In this document: piece by piece, positions 26,656-34,938 of the stretch | Layout of the letters: each line of letters begins with the position of its first letter | Position numbering within the stretch: the first letter of the stretch is position 1 | Assembly: GCF_002812705.1 (NCBI RefSeq) | Contig: NZ_CP025030.1 | Location: forward strand, 6,361,784 to 6,425,783 | Direction: 5' to 3' | From: Achromobacter spanius | GTDB taxonomy: Bacteria > Pseudomonadota > Gammaproteobacteria > Burkholderiales > Burkholderiaceae_B | Length of the DNA stretch: 64,000 nucleotides | Made by a program: the position numbers and the translations under genes | Notes under the pieces: model-generated | The model's database searches: none | What the model was told of the DNA's origin: nothing | What the model saw: the letters and a program-made list of their open reading frames with translations, nothing else

Positions 26656-27594
26656 ATGCGCATCCGACTCGCCTTGCTACTGTTGTCCCCCCTGTTGGCC
26701 TGCGGGCTGCACGTGCCCTCGGCATGGGCGGACACCACCGTGCCCTCGCTGGACAAGGCCCGCGGCGCCATCCAGACGGAAGACGCCCGCAGAATGTACG
26801 ACAGCCAGATGAGCGGCGCGCCGCAACCCGACAGGCTTGGCGTAGCCCTGCCCGACGGCTTCACGCGCGACTTCCTGGTGCAGCAACTGGCCCCTGGGCT
26901 AGACCCCAAACGGCTGCTGGTTGCAGGTGTCAAGCCGTGGGGGCAGCGCCCGGGAACGTTTGTCGCGATGGTGTGCCTGGCGTCGACGCCCGAACGCGCG
27001 GCGCGACTGATCAAATTCGGCGGCGGCGAATGCGCCGACCTGTCCAGCGACGATGACAAGAACGGCGCCTGGTTCGGCGTGTTCGGCACGACGCCGGGCA
27101 AGGCCCCCACGCTGCTGGCCCGCACCGACGGCCCCGTCAAGACGCCCACTGACTGGCGCAATACCAACATCGACTTGCCCCAGGACCTGGCAACGGCAGA
27201 CGCCAACGCCCCGCTGCTATCGGTGCCCACCGAATGGAAGCATTTCGACCTGGCCGCGTACAGGATCGCCCCCGGCGCCGTGGCCTTCGGCGTGCGCGCC
27301 GGCTGGAGCGAAGGCTATTCCGGCGGCGGCGCCAACTTCGAGGCCCTGTACCTGTTCCACATCGACGGCCCCACCCTGCGCGTGGTGTTCGCGCAGCCCA
27401 TGTCGTTCTTCAAATCCATCGCCGGCGACTGGCACCCCGACGGCACACGCGACCACGACATGTCCGACGCCAGCAACATCCTGGTGGTGCTGCCGGAAAA
27501 GACAGACGGCTACTTTGATCTGCAACTGCGCCAGCAAGGCGGCAAGTGGCGCAAGACGCTGAAGTGGTCGGCGGCGGAGCGCGGGTATCGGTGA
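26656..27594 (+). CDS. Secreted protein of unknown function
   Basis: 312 aa from the ATG at 26656, chosen because a clear signal peptide begins there (MRIRLALLLLSPLLACGLHV, cleavage near SAWA). The mature protein has one visible paired motif, LDPKRLLVAGVKPWGQRPGT, and a C-terminal beta-rich region (FEALYLFHIDGPTLRVVFAQ; GYFDLQLRQQGGKW). I do not recognise a domain. It is divergent from the DUF1311 protein, sharing a 185-bp intergenic region, so the two may be co-regulated envelope proteins. The first inverted-repeat element begins 28 bp after its stop. Confidence 0.75.
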   Translation: MRIRLALLLLSPLLACGLHVPSAWADTTVPSLDKARGAIQTEDARRMYDSQMSGAPQPDRLGVALPDGFTRDFLVQQLAPGLDPKRLLVAGVKPWGQRPGTFVAMVCLASTPERAARLIKFGGGECADLSSDDDKNGAWFGVFGTTPGKAPTLLARTDGPVKTPTDWRNTNIDLPQDLATADANAPLLSVPTEWKHFDLAAYRIAPGAVAFGVRAGWSEGYSGGGANFEALYLFHIDGPTLRVVFAQPMSFFKSIAGDWHPDGTRDHDMSDASNILVVLPEKTDGYFDLQLRQQGGKWRKTLKWSAAERGYR

Positions 27595-27622
27595 TGGGCA
27601 CGGCGCTCCACCAATTTGACGG

Positions 27623-27806
27623 CGTAGGATGGGTGAAGCGCGAAAGACTCATGGCAAAAATTCAAACGCCTCAACGCGCGCAACCCATCAGACAGACCTT
27701 GCGTTGTGGCTGAAGGCCAAAAGAACCGCGGCGCTGCGTGATGGGTTGCGCGCGTTGAAGCGGCGGCGTTCTTGTCGCTGGTCTCTCGCGCTTCACCCAT
27801 CCTACG
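27623..27806. repeat. 184-bp inverted-repeat element (REP-pair/MITE-like), copy 1
   Basis: The outer arms CGTAGGATGGGTGAAGCGCG (from 27623) and CGCGCTTCACCCATCCTACG (to 27806) are perfect inverted repeats of about 21 bp. Inner arms CAACGCGCGCAACCCATCA and TGATGGGTTGCGCGCGTTG form a second inverted repeat. No gene lies inside. Short flanking complements (CCAATT at 27611, AATTGG at 27807) extend the stem. The same plan recurs at 30026-30211. Confidence 0.85.
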
Positions 27807-27856
27807 AATTGGTGGGACGGCGTCCCGCGCGTGCAGGCATGTCGTTGAAGAACCCC

Positions 27857-28912
27857 TCAATGTATCGTCCGCGCCCGCTTGCGCGCCCGCTTGATCTCAT
27901 ACATGCGAGCATCCGCCAGGCGGACCGCGGCTTCGGCGTCCAGGCCGCGCGGGTCGACGGCCACCACGCCGACGCTGGCGCCTTCATAGGGCACTGCCGC
28001 ATCGCCCAGTTGATAGCGGCCGATGGTGGCCGCCGTGGCGCGTTCTTCCAGCGCGCGGGCGGCGTCTTCGGCTTCGCCGCGTTGCGCCTCGCCGCCCGGG
28101 CCGATATTGCCGTGTTCGATGGCGGGGCCGGGGCCGATCAGCACGAACTCGTCGCCGCCCATGCGGCCCAGCATGTCGGACGTGCGCAGGGTGCTGGCCA
28201 GCCGGCGGGAAATCTCTTGCAGGAATACATCGCCCTGTTGGTGGCCGTAGGTATCGTTGATGCCCTTGAAGCCGTCCAGGTCGATCACGCCGACCAGCAC
28301 GCTGCCGCCTTCGCGCAGCGCCCGCTTTTCCAGCCGCTCCAGCTCTTCGTACACGGCGCGGCGATTGGGCAGGCCGGTCAACGGATCGGTCAGCGCGTAA
28401 GACATCAACTGAACATTCGCGGCCTGTAGTTGCTCCATCAGGATTTCGCGTTCCAGGAAATTGGCGATGACGTTGGAGAACAGCTTCAACACGGCCTCGG
28501 CCTGCGACGGGATCTGATGCCGTTGCGCGCTGGCCGCGCACAGCGTGCCAAGCAGCGTGCCTTCATCCGTGCGCACGGGCGCGCTCACATAGGTCTGGAT
28601 GCCCAACTGGCGCGCGGCTGCGGAGTCCGACCAGCAGGTGGCGACGTCGCTTGTGCACATGCGCCCTTCTTCCAGCGCCCGCTTGCATAGCGTGTCCGAC
28701 CACGGCACCGACAAGCCTTCCGGTATCTGCATGTCGCCTACATTGCGCGCAAAACGCACGTGTTGCAGATCGGCTTTCAGGTCGATGGCGGTCAGGTAGG
28801 TGGATTCCAGCCCCGTCACGCTGCCCAGCATGTCCAGCAGCGGGCGGGTCAATTGCTCAACCGTCTTGGCTTGAGGCAATGAATTCGACAGTCCGGCAAG
28901 TATCGGATCCAT
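27857..28912 (-). CDS. GAF-GGDEF diguanylate cyclase
   Basis: 351 aa. N-terminal GAF domain (about 15-165, LESTYLTAIDLKADLQHVRF; YVSAPVRTDEGTLLGTLC) and C-terminal GGDEF domain (about 180-350). The active site is intact (RMGGDEFVLIGPG) and the upstream DPLTGLPNRRA signature is present, so it should make cyclic di-GMP. No RxxD inhibitory site stands out just before GGDEF. GAGGAG lies before the ATG at 28912; the longer frame adds 30 unlikely residues. A Glu/Gly-rich insertion (about 275-300) interrupts the domain. It stands alone and is followed by the first inverted-repeat element. Confidence 0.9.
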   Translation of the reverse strand: MDPILAGLSNSLPQAKTVEQLTRPLLDMLGSVTGLESTYLTAIDLKADLQHVRFARNVGDMQIPEGLSVPWSDTLCKRALEEGRMCTSDVATCWSDSAAARQLGIQTYVSAPVRTDEGTLLGTLCAASAQRHQIPSQAEAVLKLFSNVIANFLEREILMEQLQAANVQLMSYALTDPLTGLPNRRAVYEELERLEKRALREGGSVLVGVIDLDGFKGINDTYGHQQGDVFLQEISRRLASTLRTSDMLGRMGGDEFVLIGPGPAIEHGNIGPGGEAQRGEAEDAARALEERATAATIGRYQLGDAAVPYEGASVGVVAVDPRGLDAEAAVRLADARMYEIKRARKRARTIH

Positions 28913-29041
28913 ATTGCGTCTCCTCAAAGCGCGCGACGCCTGCCGCGCAGTATGGCGAACCCGGCGCATACGGGCCTGGCCGGGCAAACAAACATTATGC
29001 ACGCGAGGTCACGCTGACTCGCAAGAACGGCGCATCACGCA

Positions 29042-29078
29042 AAAACCCGCACTCCCCAGTTGGGGAAGTGCGGGTTTT
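29042..29078 (-). terminator. Rho-independent terminator after nitroreductase gene
   Basis: AAAACCCGCACTCCCC (29042-29057) pairs with GGGG-A-AGTGCGGGTTTT (29062-29078) with one bulged base and a 4-base loop. Read on the minus strand it ends in a T-run, 47 bp after the nitroreductase stop. Confidence 0.85.
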
Positions 29079-29124
29079 CGTTAGTGGAGCACTCAGGCGG
29101 CTTGCACCGCCCGATTCAGGCTGA

Positions 29125-29724
29125 TCAGCCGGCCACGCGGAAACGCTCGGCGTCGTCCATGAAGGGCTTGTCGCCAAAGCCGTTTTCGTTCGAGCCGAAA
29201 GGCATTTGCGCGCGCAGCTTCCACGACGCGGGCACATTCCATTCACGCGCCACCACGCCGTCGATCAGCGGGTTGTAGTGTTGCAGGCTGGCGCCGACGT
29301 CGGCGTTGGCCAGGGTCGACCAGACCGACAGTTGGGCCATGCCGCCCGCCTGTTCCGACCACACCGGGAAGTTGTCGGCGTACAGGGCAAACTTCTCTTG
29401 CAGGCTGCGCACCACGTCCTGGTCTTCGAAGAACAGCACGGTGCCGACGCCGGCGGCAAAGCTCTTGAGCTTGGCTTCGGTCTTGTCGAACCCTTCAGCC
29501 GGCGCCACCTTGCGCACTTCTTCAATGGTCAGGTCCCAGAGCTTCACGCTTTCGGCGCCAAACAGAATGACGGCGCGCGAGCTTTGCGAATTAAACGACG
29601 ACGGGCTGTGCTTGATGGCGTCCTGGATCAGGGTCGTCAGTGCTTCCTTGGAGGCCGACACGTTGCGGCCCAGCGAATACTGCGTACGGCGCTTTTTCAG
29701 TGCGTCGAGATAAGCGTTGCTCAT
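29125..29724 (-). CDS. Nitroreductase family protein (Frm2/HBN1-like)
   Basis: 199 aa. It begins MSNAYLDALKKRRTQYSLGR with FMN-binding Arg/Ser residues early, and has IKHSPSSFNSQSSRAVILFG (a typical FMN loop) at about 35-55. GVGTVLFFEDQDVVRSLQEK and WSTLANADVGASLQHYNP follow. This is the fungal-type Frm2/HBN1-like branch, which reduces nitro compounds or acts in lipid/oxidative signalling. AAAGG lies about ten bases before the ATG at 29724; the frame could extend 46 codons upstream but without coding character. It stands alone, ending in a clear terminator. Confidence 0.88.
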   Translation of the reverse strand: MSNAYLDALKKRRTQYSLGRNVSASKEALTTLIQDAIKHSPSSFNSQSSRAVILFGAESVKLWDLTIEEVRKVAPAEGFDKTEAKLKSFAAGVGTVLFFEDQDVVRSLQEKFALYADNFPVWSEQAGGMAQLSVWSTLANADVGASLQHYNPLIDGVVAREWNVPASWKLRAQMPFGSNENGFGDKPFMDDAERFRVAG

Positions 29725-29880
29725 GTGACTTTGACCTTTCGACTGGTAGATAGGGAGTGATATGGGAAGGAATTCTAACGGCAGGACCGTGACGGCTGCA
29801 CTAGCTCCGCCATCAAAACGGCCGATTTTGGACGGAACAAACTGTTCTATTGATGGAACCAATGCCGCGAATGGTGTCGC

Positions 29881-30021
29881 CTACAGCGCAATATCCGTCT
29901 GCGCCGCCTGCACGATTTCCAGCATCCAATCCCGCAACGCACAGACCCGTGGATCCGCATCGCTGCCTGCCGGGTACACCAGGTGGTAGGCATACTCGGG
30001 CGCGACCCGCACGCCGACGTA
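29881..30021 (-). pseudogene. C-terminal remnant of a LysR-family (GcvA-like) regulator
   Basis: Forty-six codons remain, ending in TAG at 29881-29883. The peptide VGVRVAPEYAYHLVYPAGSD followed by PRVCALRDWMLEIVQA is the typical C-terminal end of the effector-binding domain. The frame is closed by a TGA at 30022-30024, at the edge of the second inverted-repeat element, and no matching DNA-binding part exists on its other side. The rest of the gene has been deleted; the fragment is not functional. Confidence 0.75.
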
Positions 30022-30025
30022 TCAC

Positions 30026-30211
30026 CTCGTAGGATGGGTGGAGCGCGGGAGACTGTCTCTAAAGACGCCATCGCTGAACGCGCGAAACCCATCGGGCAGC
30101 GCTTGCATGGTGGCCAGGCTTTTCAAGAATTCGGCGTTGCTTGATGGGTTTCGCGCGTTGGGCAGCCGTGTTCTTGCCCAAGGGCCTCTCGCGCTCCACC
30201 CATCCTACGAG
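30026..30211. repeat. 186-bp inverted-repeat element, copy 2
   Basis: Outer arms CTCGTAGGATGGGTGGAGCG (from 30026) and CGCTCCACCCATCCTACGAG (to 30211) are perfect inverted repeats. Inner arms GAACGCGCGAAACCCATC and GATGGGTTTCGCGCGTT make a second pair. The organisation matches copy 1 at 27623-27806, with sequence divergence in the spacer. It abuts the truncated LysR gene on one side and the Bug gene 75 bp away on the other. Confidence 0.85.
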
Positions 30212-30286
30212 CTGCGCCGTGTCATTTGTAAGCAACGCGCGGGGCGACTTGCTGGGGTTACTCCGCCATCTCGGCCCCACGCCCAC

Positions 30287-31252
30287 TCAATCCGCCCGAA
30301 AGCCCGTAGCCTTCACCACGTCGGACCAGCGCTTGGATTCGGCGGACAACAAGGTTTGCAACGCCTTCCGGTCGGACCCCACGACGACGAATCCGGCCTC
30401 GGTCAGGCTGCGCACCGCAGCGGGCTGACGCAGCGCGGCGGCGCTGTCTTTCTGCAAGCGGTTCAACACCGCGTCCGGCGTACCGGCGGGCGCGAACAAG
30501 GCGAACCACGCGCCGAAATTGACGTCCGGCAGTCCGCGTTCGGCAAAGGTGGGCACCGAGGCCAAGGCGGGCGAACGTTGCGCGCCGGTGATGGCCAGCG
30601 CGCGCATCTTGCCGCCCTGCACCTGCGGCACGGCCAGCGCCGTGGTCACGAACGCCGCCTGCACCGCGCCGGACACCAGGCCCGACACCGCATCACCCGT
30701 TGAACGGTAATGGATGGCTTCGATCTTCATGCCCGCTTCGCGCGCAAAAAGCTCCGCGCCGAAGTGACCCGGCGTGCCCGCGCCGAAGGTGGCGAAGTTG
30801 ATTCGGTCCGACGCCTTCTTGCCCCCTTCAACGAACGCCGTCAGGTCCTGGTACGGCGAATTGGCCGGCACCACCAGCACGAAGTCGGCTCGCACCACTT
30901 CGGAGATCGGCGCGAAATCGCGCGGCGGGTCGTAGTTCAGGTTGCGGTAGGTGGCGGGCGAAATGCTGATGGAGCCTACCTCGCCCAGCAAGATCGTTTG
31001 GCCATCGGCGGGGCTGCGCGCCACGGTCTGCGCGGCGATCTGCCCGCCCGCGCCCACCTTGTTTTCCACCACCACGCTTTCGCCCAGCAAGGGGCCCATG
31101 TGTTGCGACAGCGTACGGGCCACGATGTCGGGCCCGGTACCTGGCGGAAAGCCCACGTTCAGGCGCACGGGGCCATTGGGAAATTGCGCCATCGCGGCGA
31201 TGGGCAGGCACAGCACGAAACCGCCCAACAGGCGGCGCAGCGTTGAGGTCAT
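30287..31252 (-). CDS. Bug-type tripartite tricarboxylate transporter receptor
   Basis: 321 aa with signal peptide (MTSTLRRLLGGFVLCLPIAA, cleaved near AMA) and the family motifs PNGPVRLNVGFPPGTGPDIV, ENKVGAGGQIAAQTVARSPA and FGAGTPGHFGAELF. GGAGA lies eight bases before the ATG at 31252. It is the last gene of a minus-strand operon with a flavin monooxygenase and a DUF3237 protein, under a divergent MarR regulator. It likely captures the substrate of that monooxygenase. No TctA/TctB gene is nearby. Confidence 0.9.
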   Translation of the reverse strand: MTSTLRRLLGGFVLCLPIAAMAQFPNGPVRLNVGFPPGTGPDIVARTLSQHMGPLLGESVVVENKVGAGGQIAAQTVARSPADGQTILLGEVGSISISPATYRNLNYDPPRDFAPISEVVRADFVLVVPANSPYQDLTAFVEGGKKASDRINFATFGAGTPGHFGAELFAREAGMKIEAIHYRSTGDAVSGLVSGAVQAAFVTTALAVPQVQGGKMRALAITGAQRSPALASVPTFAERGLPDVNFGAWFALFAPAGTPDAVLNRLQKDSAAALRQPAAVRSLTEAGFVVVGSDRKALQTLLSAESKRWSDVVKATGFRAD

Positions 31253-31302
31253 GGTTGTCTCCGAGTCGTTTTTATATTCATGCCACGGCGGATGCCGAGG
31301 GT

Positions 31303-31788
31303 TCAGCAAATGCGGTAGAAGCGCAGCTCAACCCGGTCGGGATAGCGCGCGCCTGTGCCGATGAAAAGGCTTTCGTTCATCCAGCCCAACGCCGGCGCTG
31401 CGGTTTCAAAGCGTGGGTAGCTGCGGAAATAAATGCGTGCGGGGTCCACGGGTTCACCGCGCACCAAGCGGGCGATGTCATCCGCGTGGCCCGTGCGTAT
31501 GCCGGTGTTTTCGACGTAGATGCGTTCGCCGTCGGCGGTTTCGATGACATAGCGCGCATGGATATCGGTGTACGTGGCCGACCGGATGATCTGAAAATCT
31601 GCGCCGCCCGGCAGCACTTTGCCGCGCAGGCGCGGGCCGTCCACCGTGCCGCCCGTGATCGGGATGACGCGGCGACGGCCCTGCGGGGTGTCGCCCACTT
31701 CTTGCGGCGGGCCGACCTCAACAATGACAGTCGTTATATGTTCCAGGCGTGGCGCCAGGGCGTCCGCCGCTGCCTCGGGATGGCTCAT
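31303..31788 (-). CDS. DUF3237 family protein
   Basis: 161 aa. The DUF3237 pattern is visible: LEHITTVIVEVGPPQEVG, RRRVIPITGGTVDGPRLRGK, PGGADFQIIRSATYTDIHAR and YVIETADGERIYVENTGIR. The family is a small beta-barrel of unknown activity, often found with aromatic or terpenoid catabolic genes. Its start overlaps the monooxygenase stop by 4 bp (31785-31788), so the two are translationally coupled and likely act in one pathway. Confidence 0.88.
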   Translation of the reverse strand: MSHPEAAADALAPRLEHITTVIVEVGPPQEVGDTPQGRRRVIPITGGTVDGPRLRGKVLPGGADFQIIRSATYTDIHARYVIETADGERIYVENTGIRTGHADDIARLVRGEPVDPARIYFRSYPRFETAAPALGWMNESLFIGTGARYPDRVELRFYRIC

Positions 31789-33050
31789 GGTGTTGTCTCT
31801 CGGCTCTTCTTCAAAGCGGCGGGGTCAAACCCCGCCAGTTGTTTGTAGCGCAGCGATACCGCCGCCAGCTCTTGTTGCGTGATCACGTCGTTAATATCCG
31901 TAAAGCCTTGCGGCGCGCGCTCTTCGGCCATCTGCATGACCTGCTCGGGGCCATTCAGGCGGTTGCGCAATACGATGCCCGCCGTGCGCGGCAGGCGTTC
32001 GGCCTCATATTCCAGCAGTGCGATGTCAAGCGTGCGTACGCTGCCGCCGGCCGCTTGCGCCAACCAGTCCGACAAGCAGCGCGCGTCCAGGATGGCCTGG
32101 GCCGACCCGTTCGAACCGATGGGGTACATGGGGTGCGCGGCATCGCCCAAGAGCGTAACGCGACCCCGCGTCCAGCGCGGCAAGGGGTTGCGGTCCACCA
32201 GCGGAAATTCGTAGATGGCTTCTGCGCCGTCGATGATGGCGGGAATGTCGATCCAGTCCCAGCGCCAATCGGCGAAGCGGTCCGCGAACACGGACTTGTC
32301 GACCTGGCGGTTCCAGTCGGTGGCGGGCAGTTCGGCGTCCGGCACCGAGAGTTCCGCAATCCAGTTGATCAGCGAACGCCCCTGGCGGCGCAAGGGTTCC
32401 GAAATGGGATAGCAGACAAACTTCTGGTCCTGGTGCCCCGCCATGAACATGCTGCGACCGTCCAGGTACGGCGGGGCCTCGGTCACCGCGCGCCACAACA
32501 TGCGCCCGGAAAAGCGGGGTTCGTCACCCACCGGATGCAGTTGGCGGCGCAGCGCGGAATGAATGCCATCCGCCCCCACCAGGATGTCGCCGCGCACCCG
32601 ATGCGTGGTCCCGTCCGCCCGCCGCCGGAACACAGCGGTGGCGCCGTTTGCGTCCTGCTCGGCGGATTCCAGCACCATGCCCGTGACGATGGCGCCCTCG
32701 CCCAGGCGTTCGCGCACGGCTTGCGCCAGCATCATCTGGAATTCTCCGCGATGCACGGAAAACTGCGGCAAGGGGTAGCCCGCCTCTAGCCCACGCGGCT
32801 CGCGCCAGATCGGCTGTCCAAGCTTGTTGTAGTAGTGCAGTTGCGACGTTTCGATGGCGCGCTCGGCCAGCCCGGGCATCAGCCCTAGCTGTTCCAGTTC
32901 ACTGACGGCGTGGGGCAGCAGGTTGATGCCGACGCCCAAGGGCCTGAGTTCCTGCGCGCTTTCATACACGCGGCAATCGATGCCGCGCCGATGCAACATC
33001 AGCGCAAGCGTCAGGCCGCCGATGCCGGCGCCGGCAATGACGATTTGCAT
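31785..33050 (-). CDS. FAD-dependent monooxygenase/hydroxylase
   Basis: 421 aa flavoprotein of the aromatic hydroxylase group. The Rossmann motif is MQIVIAGAGIGGLTLALMLH (GxGxxG). The second FAD site is RGRVTLLGDAAHPMYPIGSN (about 295-315), and the conserved DG motif appears in GDILVGADGIHSALRRQLHP. Such enzymes hydroxylate aromatic acids or enolates with NAD(P)H and O2. It leads an operon with DUF3237 and a Bug receptor. A MarR gene lies divergently, with a perfect palindrome just 18 bp before this start. The aromatic substrate is unknown. Confidence 0.9.
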   Translation of the reverse strand: MQIVIAGAGIGGLTLALMLHRRGIDCRVYESAQELRPLGVGINLLPHAVSELEQLGLMPGLAERAIETSQLHYYNKLGQPIWREPRGLEAGYPLPQFSVHRGEFQMMLAQAVRERLGEGAIVTGMVLESAEQDANGATAVFRRRADGTTHRVRGDILVGADGIHSALRRQLHPVGDEPRFSGRMLWRAVTEAPPYLDGRSMFMAGHQDQKFVCYPISEPLRRQGRSLINWIAELSVPDAELPATDWNRQVDKSVFADRFADWRWDWIDIPAIIDGAEAIYEFPLVDRNPLPRWTRGRVTLLGDAAHPMYPIGSNGSAQAILDARCLSDWLAQAAGGSVRTLDIALLEYEAERLPRTAGIVLRNRLNGPEQVMQMAEERAPQGFTDINDVITQQELAAVSLRYKQLAGFDPAALKKSRETTP

Positions 33051-33067
33051 GTCTACTCCTGGTTTTA

Positions 33068-33088
33068 TTTGTTATGCAACATAACAAA
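33068..33088. promoter_or_regulatory. Candidate MarR operator
   Basis: TTTGTTATG-CAA-CATAACAAA is a perfect 9-bp inverted repeat with a 3-bp spacer, in the divergent region between the monooxygenase operon (start 33050) and the marR gene (start 33202). Its size and position fit a dimeric MarR repressor acting on the operon. Confidence 0.7.
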
Positions 33089-33201
33089 AACCAGATACTC
33101 TGCGCACCCCGGGGATTTCCCGTAACCCCATGGCGCGGCGCCCCCGACTGCATTAGTGTTGAGGCCCCCGGCATCAAGGCCCCCTGCCCCCACCCCGCCC
33201 C

Positions 33202-33696
33202 ATGTCCCGAGCCGCATCCCAACGCCCCCGCCGCCCTGCCGCGCGCGGCGAGCAATTTCAGCCCCACGTTCCCGGCATCCAGTACGGCGCGCTGGACGGC
33301 CTGGTCGGCTACGCCATCCGGCGCGCGCAGATCGTCATCTACGAAGACTTCCTGGCCGCGCTCGCGCCGTGGGACATCACGCCGCAACGCTTTTCCGCCC
33401 TGACGCTGATCGCGGCCAATGCCAACCTGAAGCTCACCGACCTGGCGCGCATCCTGGGCATCGCCCGCTCAGGCGCCGTGCAGATCGTGAATCACTTGCA
33501 AGGCTTGGGATATGTCGAAAGGCTGGACGTCGAGCACGACAAGCGGGCCTATTCGCTGACGATGACGGCGGCTGGCAGCAAGGTGCTGGCCGACATCACG
33601 CAGGCGGTCGAGGCACACGATGCCCGGATCAGCCACCAGTTGGACGCGGCGGAAAAGCAGCAATTGATCGGCTTGCTGGGAAAGTTGGGCGGATAG
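33202..33696 (+). CDS. MarR family transcriptional regulator
   Basis: 164 aa. A basic N-terminal tail precedes the helical region. The winged helix is in the middle: LKLTDLARILGIARSGAVQI as helix-turn-helix and ERLDVEHDKRAYSLTMTAAG as wing and following strand. It is divergent from the monooxygenase/DUF3237/Bug operon and the 21-bp palindrome between them is its probable binding site. It likely represses the operon until a carboxylate or phenolic ligand binds. Confidence 0.9.
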   Translation: MSRAASQRPRRPAARGEQFQPHVPGIQYGALDGLVGYAIRRAQIVIYEDFLAALAPWDITPQRFSALTLIAANANLKLTDLARILGIARSGAVQIVNHLQGLGYVERLDVEHDKRAYSLTMTAAGSKVLADITQAVEAHDARISHQLDAAEKQQLIGLLGKLGG

Positions 33697-33765
33697 CGCT
33701 CCGGGTGATGCGAGTCACGTCGCGGTGATACGATCGTCCGACTTATTCCTGCCCTTCAGGTACCC

Positions 33766-34557
33766 ATGCCCGCCCCCCTGCCGCACACGGAAAGCTTCGT
33801 CACCAACCAGGCAGCGCTCCAACGCCGCCTGCCCCTTGAAAAGGTCCACAACGCGCGCGACCTTGGCGGGCTGACCGGCATTGATGGGCGGCGCTTGCGC
33901 ACGGGCAAACTCTTTCGCAGCGGCAACCCGGGCCGGGCCAGCGCCGCCGATCTGGACCGGCTTGGCGCATTGGGCTTGGAAGCGGTCATCGACTTTCGCG
34001 CAGAACCTGAAAAAGCCCAGGACGAAGCGCACTTCGGCAAACGCTTCCACTGGATTGCATCGCCGGTGCTGGACGGCAACATGGCCATGGCCGTATTGTT
34101 GCCGCGCCTGCGCGAGGCCACGCAAGCCTTCAGCACCACGATGATGGTGGAGATTTATCGCGAGTTTCCCTCGCGCTACCAGGAGCCGTTCGGCGGCTTC
34201 CTGCAAACGGCGATGACCGGCAAGACGCTGCTGTTCCATTGCACCGCCGGCAAGGACCGCACCGGCTTCGCGTCGCTGCTGCTGTTGTCGGCGCTAGGCG
34301 TGGCGCACGACGACATCGTGTCGAACTATCTGGAATCGAATCACTGCAACGCCCAGTTCTTCCAGGAGATCCTCGCCAAATCCTCCGAGCGCGGCGTCGC
34401 GGAAGACGTGATGATGCCGCTGCTGGAAGTCGCGCCCGCCTACCTGGATGCCTCGGTGCAGGCGATCAAGCAGGAATTTGGCGGCATGGACCGCTACCTG
34501 ACGGACGTGCTGAAGATAGACGTGGACGTCTTGCGGGACCACTACCTGGAGCGCTGA
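33766..34557 (+). CDS. Tyrosine-protein phosphatase (PTP3/lipid-phosphatase-like)
   Basis: 263 aa. The active-site loop is HCTAGKDRTG (about residues 157-166), the CX5R motif of atypical protein tyrosine and phosphoinositide phosphatases. The N-terminal NARDLGGLTG (about 29-38) and FRSGNPGRAS match the YwlE/PTP3 prokaryotic group. It is cytoplasmic, with no signal or TM segment. It follows the MarR gene by 69 bp on the same strand but is probably separate in function. Its protein or lipid target is unknown. Confidence 0.9.
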   Translation: MPAPLPHTESFVTNQAALQRRLPLEKVHNARDLGGLTGIDGRRLRTGKLFRSGNPGRASAADLDRLGALGLEAVIDFRAEPEKAQDEAHFGKRFHWIASPVLDGNMAMAVLLPRLREATQAFSTTMMVEIYREFPSRYQEPFGGFLQTAMTGKTLLFHCTAGKDRTGFASLLLLSALGVAHDDIVSNYLESNHCNAQFFQEILAKSSERGVAEDVMMPLLEVAPAYLDASVQAIKQEFGGMDRYLTDVLKIDVDVLRDHYLER

Positions 34558-34602
34558 CCGATGCGGCCGATGGCAGAGACCATCGCAGGACCAACCGCCA
34601 GA

Positions 34603-34836
34603 TCAATCGCCGGAACTGCGGCGCAAGCGGTCGGCCGATTCTTCGTTCAGGCGCTTCGCTTCCTCTTCCGCGTAGCCCTCTTCGCCCGGGTCGTAAGACC
34701 CCTCGTGCATGCAACTGCTGCGGTACCACTGGCACTCGCTACTCCGGGAATCTCCAAGTCCGACTAAAGAACACCCCGACCCCATTGCAAGAAGCGCCAC
34801 CGCCGCCCCGCAACGGACCAATGATTGAATCGACAT
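34603..34836 (-). CDS. Small lipoprotein
   Basis: 77 aa from the ATG at 34836. Signal MSIQSLVRCGAAVALLAMGS ends in lipobox GSGC (Cys22). The mature tail is short, with Cys residues (ECQWYRSSCMHEGSYDPGEE) and a charged helical C-terminus (EEEAKRLNEESADRLRR). AGGCGAG precedes the start. Function unknown. Confidence 0.7.
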   Translation of the reverse strand: MSIQSLVRCGAAVALLAMGSGCSLVGLGDSRSSECQWYRSSCMHEGSYDPGEEGYAEEEAKRLNEESADRLRRSSGD

Positions 34837-34938
34837 TTGCTCGCCTACGTTGAAACCACAATGATCTTTATACCAGCCGTTTGTCCCCATTAAGCGGCGT
34901 GCATTACATCCCCTAACTCAAACATCAGGATCGAAACC

